Below are positions 1 through 7,100 of a stretch of 7,560 bases of DNA, piece after piece (position 1 is the stretch's first letter; every line of letters begins with the position of its first letter). Source of the DNA: Kiritimatiellia bacterium (GTDB lineage Bacteria; Verrucomicrobiota; Kiritimatiellia; RFP12; DVOR01); assembly GCA_017457555.1 (NCBI GenBank), contig JAFTHG010000039.1, positions 1-7,560 of the forward strand, in the 5' to 3' direction. Made by a program: the position numbers and the translations under genes. The notes below the pieces were generated by a model. It did not search any database and was not told the origin of the DNA. It worked only from the letters and a program-made list of their open reading frames with translations.

Positions 1-1
1 A

Positions 2-78
2 CAGGGTCGTTGTCACCCTGCATAAGCGTGCTGCGGTCACCTGCGGCGTCAGGTGACACTACGGGCGCTGCGTCGCCC
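2..78. repeat. Cluster of three small hairpins with similar loops
   Basis: Three perfect short inverted repeats lie in a row: 2-7 with 15-20, 36-43 with 50-57, and 63-67 with 74-78. On the minus strand the loop regions read GACAACG, GACGCCGC and GACGCAGC. The last two differ by one base, while their stems (CACCT/AGGTG and GGGC/GCCC) are unrelated in sequence yet fully paired. No T run follows, so they are not terminators. The rest of 1-103 shows no coding region I can support. Confidence 0.6.
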
Positions 79-103
79 TGCCCCCTTTTTCACACCTCCC
101 CAC

Positions 104-141
104 AAAAAAAGACGCGGTGGCATTGCTACCACCGCACTTTT
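104..141 (-). terminator. Second intrinsic terminator, nearly the same hairpin core
   Basis: The core stem pairs 114-120 (GCGGTGG) with 129-135 (CCACCGC) around an 8-base loop. After a small internal loop it is extended by AAAAG at 107-111 pairing with CTTTT at 137-141. On the minus strand a seven-T run (110-104) follows. It lies just after the stop of the 51-codon ORF, supporting transcription through that ORF on the minus strand. The hairpin core differs from the terminator at 399-419 only by one extra base in the loop. Confidence 0.85.
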
Positions 142-160
142 GAGGGGTTACTCCACTAGC

Positions 161-316
161 CTACTGCTCACTCTTCTTGGCACGAGCCTTAATCTTGAAA
201 GTGCCGTTTACGCTCGGTATCTGGAAGCGGATGTAGCGCTTGTTACCCGAAGGAGTATTACTTACAGTCGCACCCGTCATATCGGTGACCGACGTCACGG
301 TCACGGTCTGGCTCAT
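161..316 (-). CDS. 51-codon ORF, small protein or 3' remnant of a second secreted beta-strand protein
   Basis: Seen: ATG at 316-314, 51 codons, TAG at 163-161. The product begins Met-Ser-Gln-Thr-Val-Thr-Val-Thr-Ser-Val and ends in two clear strands, Arg-Tyr-Ile-Arg-Phe-Gln-Ile and Thr-Phe-Lys-Ile-Lys-Ala, with a basic tail Arg-Ala-Lys-Lys-Ser-Glu-Gln. The strand pattern and the terminator placed 19 bases after the stop argue that this is the true end of a gene. An in-frame TGA sits directly before the ATG, and the nearest purine-rich ribosome-site candidate is too far upstream (about 15 bases), so initiation here is doubtful. It lies only 71 bases beyond the giant gene's terminator. It may be the surviving 3' end of a truncated repeat-protein gene, or a genuine small protein. 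No family recognised. Confidence 0.42.
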   Translation of the reverse strand: MSQTVTVTSVTDMTGATVSNTPSGNKRYIRFQIPSVNGTFKIKARAKKSEQ

Positions 317-334
317 TCACGCGTCAGCGTGCTC
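310..334. repeat. Imperfect direct repeat, copy 1
   Basis: This 25-base segment, beginning GGCTCATTC on the plus strand, matches 362-386 over most of its length; the best-matching 22 bases (310-331 against 362-383) have 3 differences. This copy contains the start codon region of the 51-codon ORF. It also forms a small hairpin (318-322 paired with 327-331 around GTCA) that is destroyed in the other copy. Confidence 0.65.
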
Positions 335-357
335 CCATTCCTCCCCCTTCCCCCGCA
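333..357 (-). other. Polypurine tract between the two direct repeats
   Basis: The plus strand is almost pure pyrimidine (CTCCC ... CCCCC); the minus strand reads two G5 runs, then GG and GGG separated by one to three A/T bases. It sits just upstream of the 51-codon ORF and contains GGAGG-like cores. These are too far from the ATG for a standard ribosome site unless the intervening hairpin shortens the gap. It may simply be low-complexity spacer. Confidence 0.4.
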
Positions 358-361
358 CAGC

Positions 362-386
362 GGCTCATTCGCCCATCAGCGTGTAC
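362..386. repeat. Imperfect direct repeat, copy 2
   Basis: This is the partner of 310-334, 27 bases away, lying immediately past the T run of the giant gene's terminator. On the minus strand both copies share CACGCTGA followed after a few variable bases by GAATGAGCC, so a GAATG start-like sequence is also duplicated. In this copy the ATG leads into only 14 codons before a TGA. Confidence 0.65.
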
Positions 387-387
387 C

Positions 388-427
388 AAAAAATAACAGC
401 GGTGGCATTCTACCACCGCTGTTATTT
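388..427 (-). terminator. Intrinsic terminator of the giant gene
   Basis: A perfect 15-bp inverted repeat has arms 391-405 and 413-427 and a 7-base loop. The lower part is A/T and the upper part is GC-rich (GCGGTGG with CCACCGC). On the minus strand the hairpin ends in a six-T run (393-388). It starts 16 bases after the TAA stop, exactly where the giant gene needs a terminator. The A/T base of the stem could give some activity for plus-strand transcripts, but no good T run follows on that side. Confidence 0.93.
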
Positions 428-443
428 ACTTTAAGTCCTATAG

Positions 444-1157
444 TTACTCGCCAGAAGTGTTTACGGCTTTTACCGTATATTTTGTGGTACCAGTACCATT
501 CGCGAGAGATCCAGCCCAATACCAATAGAGACCGTCAGCATTAGACAAGCCTGCATTAGTAAGATCTGCATCTGTCAAAGCCGTGATTTCAGTATACTCA
601 CCATCATCCGTTGACAACTGAATAACCGTCGTATCGCGGAGATATGCCGCTTGACCAGAACCGTTTTCAACCTTCACAGCGATTGCCACCTGATCACCCA
701 CGACCGTGACATTGCTGACACCGAAGTCGGCACGGAGGGACAAAACACCCTCCACAAGGTTAGAGGCACCATAGTCTGTAAAGCAAGTATCATATTCTAT
801 GTTGTCAATCGCCGTCACATTCCCTTGAATTGAAGGGTAGATTTTCAATTCGTATGCGAGTTTTGCAGCATACGCCTCCAATTCATTAGATGCGCCGTTA
901 ATGTTTGCTTCCTGGAAACCAACATCAAACATACGATACTTTTCACGTGTTACAAAATAGACATTTTCTGTCGGCCAAAAACTGCCATCTGCTCTCTGAC
1001 AAGTTACACAACTTGCCCACTCAATAGCAGTCAAACCTTCATACGCACCACCCATCTGAGTATAAATTGAGAAGAAAGTATTATTATACGCAATCTTGAC
1101 AATTACGTGTCCGTCCTCAGGGAAGTGGATGTTCGAACTTCCGCCATAGTACGTAAA
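444..1157 (-). other. Protein domain: unique C-terminal region (residues about 2135-2371), family unknown
   Basis: The composition changes to aromatic-rich and less repetitive, with a Cys-Val-Thr-Cys pair (2184-2187), Phe-Trp-Pro, a Tyr-Phe-Val-Thr-Arg-Glu-Lys-Tyr strand and a short likely helix rich in Glu/Ala/Leu (Leu-Glu-Ala-Tyr-Ala-Ala-Lys-Leu-Ala-Tyr-Glu). The last 100 residues form another strand-rich piece with Tyr-Trp-Tyr-Trp and end Tyr-Thr-Val-Lys-Ala-Val-Asn-Thr-Ser-Gly-Glu. I do not recognise it. No hydrophobic anchor or known sorting motif is present, so if there is a secretion or attachment signal it is of an unfamiliar type or lies at the unseen N-terminus. Confidence 0.5.
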
Positions 1158-4100
1158 TGGAGCATTTGCTTCATTCGCTGTTTTTGCATATGTAGCCGTA
1201 TCAATAATGGCTCCTTCGGCAAATGTGATTGGACAGAGAATTTCATACAGCCTTTGAGCATCACCACGGATGGTTGCACCGGTTGCCACAGTTAACATAC
1301 TACGAACGTGTGTCGTTGCATCAAGTGTAGCCCGCCGTTGTAGTGTCATTGTTGCATCACTCAGCAACGTAACCGCACCATCCAAAGTCAATGTGGCAGC
1401 ATTTTCACCATAATCCTCTGTAGCCCCGATCTTTGCAAGACCACAAATCGTTGTGCCGTCGGACAAGATCAACACAGCTTTTTTATTTGCCGCACCTGTT
1501 ACCGTGACATCCGTCAATACATTTGCCTTAGCTAACGTCAATGTTCCCGTGGTAACAGCGAGATCGCCAGTAAGTGTGCCATTAAAGGTGGATGTTGCGG
1601 TAGACTCGCAAACTAAATCACATCCAATCGTACCTGTACCAGAGATTGTCCCTGTCGCCCAAACAAGCACACCATTGACAGCCTTCCAGGTCTTACCTTC
1701 TGGAATAGTGGCATCTGCATTGTCCGAGAAAACAATCGCACCGTCACGTGTTGCAATATCACCAAAGCAGACAGTTGTACCAGTCGCTGTTTCAGCAGAC
1801 AAATCCACTACTCCAGTAAATTGGTCTGCTGATGTGATGCCCAACCGCACATAAGCCGCATTTCCTCCTGATGTCTTATGTCCATAAAGCGTCCCAGCAC
1901 CAACCAACTCTGTGATTATCATCGTCTGCCGGAGATTCGAATTTGACGTACCATTGATTCCCTCAAAGGAACCATTCAGTGTCAATTGCTTCACCGTACA
2001 ATCATAGACGTATACCTTGACATAACCATTAAGTGTCAAAGACGATTCAGCATTAACAAGCTTTGCCAAATCCAATTTTGAATCTTCAACATCTGTCAAT
2101 ACCACCATACCGGTCCAAGTGTCTGCGACAAGCTTCTTCGACAAGGGTTCCGTCAGCGTTGCACCTGTAATAGACAACTCACCAGAGCCTGTCACCGAAC
2201 CACTCAACACTGCATAATCCGTAATCGCAAGCGATGCGTTTTCATTGATTACAGTTGAAGCCAACTGTACACCGTTTACTGTCACACCCGTGTCAATCGT
2301 TGCAGCCGTTGCCGTCACCATACCGGCTCCCGTCTTCGTTATCGTGCCTCCTGTCACACCAGTGATTGTCACCTGTTTTAAAGACAACGCTTCTGCATTA
2401 TCAAAATCAAAGGTTTGAGCATCTGCAGTAAAGTTAATCGTAAGGCTTTCCAGACTATTGCCAAATCCAAATGCCAACTGCGCTGTCGACCACGAAGTAT
2501 ACTGATCATCGCCAGAACCGACATTAATAATGCCTTCGGTGGTTGGCATTATCACTGTTGCTGCGCCTTCATAGAAGGAGAGACGATAGAGCTTCATAGA
2601 GGAACCCGTTTCTGCCGTGCTCATTGCGCCAATGGAGAAGTTACCACGATAGGATTCATCAACTCCAGTACCGGCAGATATCGTTACAGGCGTACCGCCA
2701 TTTACTGCAACCGTACACTGATTGTTTGTGATGGTTATCGCAATGGTATCTGGAGTTGTGTCCGTCAGGTTAGCACCCTCAAGGTCAATCGCCACCTCTG
2801 CACTTCCGTTATAAGACCATGCGAGCGTATCAGCGTCTGTAACCGTAAGCTTTCCAAGGTCTGCAACCGTTGAACCCTTTGAATTCGGCCAATCCGTACA
2901 TGCCAAAGACGAATCTGTAAAGAGCACATTCCCGGCGACCAAGTCTGAGACCGTCATCACCACGGTATAGGTGCTCGCCGTCGTACCAATGCGACCATCC
3001 ACCACATTTACTGTGAGCGGAGCGCCATTCAAGGAGAGAACGCCATCAGTAACCGAAGGAACATTCGCACCACGCACGTCAAGTTGCCATGGGCGTTCCG
3101 ATTCAGGCATATAACCAATCGGCGAGATGAAGCCTGTAGCAAAACCTGTGAAGTCGGTCCATTCTGCAGCCTTCAAGACGCCTGCCGTTTTGGATGCACC
3201 ACTACGATCAGACTCTGCCACATCCGTCGTCTGAGTAGAAGCGACAGGTGTAGGTACTGCTGTAGCTTCACCGAAAGGATCAAACTTAGTATCAATCGCT
3301 TCAAACCACGCCTTCGCCATCTGTGCATAACCTTCCGTGGAAGGATGCAAGCCATCGTGACGCAAGAAACCATAATTATTCGCCATACCCAAGTCAACCA
3401 AGACGAGCTTGTCCGAGGCGAGACTTGTCACATAGGTTGCCAACTGTTCATTGAACGGCCCGATTTTATTCGTCATCAAACCGTCATCAGCACGCGGAAT
3501 AATCTTTGCCACGAAGATTGTTGCGTTAGGATAGAGTGGTGTTGCCCCCGTACCTGCGGCATCTGTACCCGAACCATTGAGCAAGTAGAGAAGGCTCTTC
3601 ATTTCATTGAGTGCATTCTCCACCGAATCACCGTCCATGCCGAAGTCATTCGTGCCGAGATGGAGCGTAATCACATCTGGTGTGCCTTGAGACGCAAGAA
3701 CAGCCTGAACATTCGCATTACCAAAGCGAGTAATCATCTGATTCAAGCGAGCTCCGCTGTGACCTTCATGATGCACATTCTCCCCTAAGCTGGGCGACGG
3801 ATTACCTTCTTCTGGATTTGCGATTCCAGAAGTTGAAGTGCCAAACACATCGGAGGAACCGAGATACTTCATCGTGTAACCTGTGCGCGTCAAATACTTA
3901 TAGAGCGGCAAACGATAACCACCCGGCACGTGCCAGTTCGCACTGCTATTGTAGTACGTCACCAAGCCTGCGGTAATGGAGTCACCCACGGTGAGCACAT
4001 TGAGCGTCTTAATCTCAAAGCCCCAAGTCGTCTCCGTTGTGACAACTTGAGCACCATCAGGTAAACCATCCACCTGCATCTGCGACCAGTCTGCGGCACC

Positions 4101-7100
4101 ATCACCCGTGTACTGAAGGACGGTGTGCGAGCCATAACCGAAGGTCGCCGTCTTAAGACGAATCTTTTCAGGCACCGTAGTCACTTCCAATTCTGCATCG
4201 CCACCGCTCAAAATCGGAGATGTATCCACAATGCGCTCCGCAGTGAGAGTATAAAGAGGAACATAAGCGGGAATTACGATAGCGAGATTATTATCCAAAT
4301 AGAGTGATGCCGACTGATTTGCGCCAACACCTACACCTCGAATTCCAATAGTCGCGCTAAAGCGGAACTGATAGGTTTTTGACGCATCCAAAATAACCGC
4401 ATCTGCAAACGTGAAGAGATACCCTTCCTCTGTCGTTTCACAAGAAATCGAGGTTCCAATTTCAATAGACGTGTCATTTGCATCTACAATAGTTACTGTG
4501 GTTTCTGCATTTGCAGCATCGCCACTGTTGGAACGTTTCTTCAAGAAAAGAGACTTGAGTGCATAGGATTCTCCCGAAACCCAGCCTGGAGCATAGGGCA
4601 CTGCAGCATCTAAGTCAACTTGAATACCTTTACCAGAAGCATCCTCTAAAGTTGAGAAGATTTCAGTCAAAGCTTCTGTAGATGTTGTAATGCTCGTACT
4701 CGCTGCAGGAATATTATCCAAGAGAAGTGCAGTCGGGGTCTTCACGAGGCGATAGTTACCCTCTGCGGTCTCATCACCCACCTTTACGGTTACAGCGGTA
4801 CCATCTACTGCGCCTGTGTTACTTGCAAAGGTTGTCGTCTTCAAAATCGGCACAGCCGTACCAACAGCAGGAATTGCTGCGACCTTCACCGTAAGCGCAG
4901 ATGGAAGCGTCACAGTGTTGGTCGCGGTGAGAGTGCCGCTTGTCGTATCAACCGTAGCACCACCAGCAAGGGTCAAGGCAGAGGCAATCGTACCAGTACC
5001 GGAGATGATGCCAGCCTCCGTAACGGTAACACCATTCACGGCCGAGAATGAACCCTTAATTGTGGTCGGTGTATTGACAAAGATATAGCCACGTCCAATC
5101 TTGGTCAAAGTGTCGTTGTCATTCCACTTGTTCCACGTATCCCATTCGGCGGGTCCGATTGCAACCTTCGGAGATGCATTCGTTAAAGCGAGTGTACCCG
5201 TGAAGTTTGAGAAGTCGCCTGTGAAGAAGTAGTTTGTATTCTCATTAGCGGAGATTGTCAACGTACCGTCACCCGAAATATCCCCTTGGAAAATCGGAAT
5301 TGCATATTGTGTAGCACTGCTAATGGTATTGATGCCCTTGATTTCCAAATCAGGCGTATAGCAAGTAGCAGCCGTCTTATTGGAAAGCGATCCTGTGTAA
5401 TCCTGCAAGCGCACCGTAGAAGAAGCATTGCCCAAACTGTTGAATGCAATATCATCCTGTGCCGGCGTGGAGACTAAGGCGAGCGTACCCGTCCAATTCG
5501 TCGCATCTGTCAAACCTGTGACATTCGTAGGAAGCACATCATTATAGGCCAACACGCCTTCACCTGTGACAGCTGCAACGGTTGTCGTATCGGCAACTGT
5601 TAATGCACCCGTTGCGGGAATTTCAGTAACGGTGAATGTAGCAACGCCAGCATTAACCGTCACCGTTGTATTAATCGTAGCGAGTTTCGTTGTGACAGCT
5701 GCAGCCGTTTCGCTCTTTGCAATCGTACCACCTGCTGTGCCAGTCACGGTGATTTGTGCGAAAGTGACTGCCGTTTCATTATCAAAGGTGAACCTGCCGG
5801 GTGTATCACCATCACCGAAATTAATCGTGAGAACCGTATCTGCTTCAAGTTCATTTCCGTCCAACAACGCAGACAACGTGGTTGTGCCACCAGCCACATC
5901 AGCAGACAAGGTCGGGTTCGTAATCACTTTGCGCAAGACGTACCCATCGGCATTCTGTGCCACATAGTAACCTTCATTACCATTGACGAGCACCGTCAAA
6001 CCTTCAACAGCCGCTTCTTCAGTGATATCCGCATCAGCTTTAACAAGAATCTGCTGACCAGCGATAGTTTCTTCACCAGAAACCGTCACATTCAACGTGG
6101 CACCGAAAGTCACGTCACCTGCGACAGTCACAGCATCGTTCGAAATGTCAATAGAAGCATCATCAGCAAAAGTGATTGCTCCCTCAATAGAACCTGTACC
6201 AGACAAGGCTTTGCCAGACGCAATCGTGACAGTACCTGCTGTAGCATTCAAGGTTCCCAGGACCTGAAGATTGCCTCCTTCAATTTTTAATTCTGCTCCG
6301 TTATAGTCTGTGGCATTTTCGCTCATTGTGGCTGTTGAATCTGCCGCAATGGTAACCGTCCCCGTAACTGTAATCGGTGCAGGGAGCGTTGCTCCGGAGA
6401 TAAGCACATCACCTACTCCAGAAACTGGAGCTAAATTACCGCCATAAATCTCCAAGGTACCATCATTAACGATAGTCCCCTTGGTGAATGGAATTGAATT
6501 TGCCGTACCAGAAGCAAGTGTTGCTCCGGAATTAATTGTAATAGTACCATTATAGTTACCATTACCAGAATTCACCTTTACTGTACCCGAAGTGATAGTC
6601 AAGGCACTGGGACCTGAAAGCGTCCCCAAGATTGTCTCATTCCCTGCACCTGGATTAATTACCAAAGTTCCAACATTAATCGCACATGCAGAAGTTGCCT
6701 CTGCAACGGTCAGGGTCGCAGCGCCCTGTTTATCAAGTGTTCCACCCGAGATCGTACCACTCGTTGTATAGGGGAAACTGTTGTTCGCATAGAACTTCGC
6801 CGTGCCGGTAATGACAATATTGAGCGTTGCGTCTGTGGTAGTTTTAGTCGTTTGCGCCGCTGTGCCATTGGCAAGTTTGAGCGTTTTTCCGATTGTGCCT
6901 TTATCAACCGAGAAGTAACCTGCCGTTATATCCGTGGTACCGGTGAAGTTTTCAAAGTTTACTGCATTACTATGAGCGGCAGTCAATTTTACCTTAATTG
7001 TACCGTCACCTTCAATTGCCTTCACAATACCAGCGACAGCATCGCCAGCGGTCAAGTCAAGCGTCGTGTCCCTATCCAAGGAGATTGCGCTCGTTGTGGT

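Noticed and set aside
2..78. CRISPR array or integron attC site
   Set aside because: The hairpins differ in stem sequence and spacing, so they are not CRISPR repeats. No conserved core-site pair typical of attC is seen.
333..357. G-quadruplex on the minus strand
   Set aside because: There are only three G runs of three or more (two of five, one of three) plus a GG, so only a weak two-layer structure is possible. Not claimed as a feature.
104..446. Diversity-generating retroelement variable and template repeats at the gene's 3' end
   Set aside because: The direct repeats are short, lie outside the coding sequence and are not biased to adenine changes. No reverse transcriptase gene is in the window, and the C-terminus lacks the C-type lectin pattern.
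53..544. 163-codon plus-strand reading frame
   Set aside because: It runs through both minus-strand terminators, opposite the 51-codon ORF and into the end of the giant gene. The translation has no coherent fold or recognisable motif.
3084..3788. 234-codon plus-strand reading frame antisense to the SGNH domain
   Set aside because: It is rich in Cys, Arg and His with no domain pattern, and lies opposite a frame with intact catalytic motifs. It is a shadow of the real gene.
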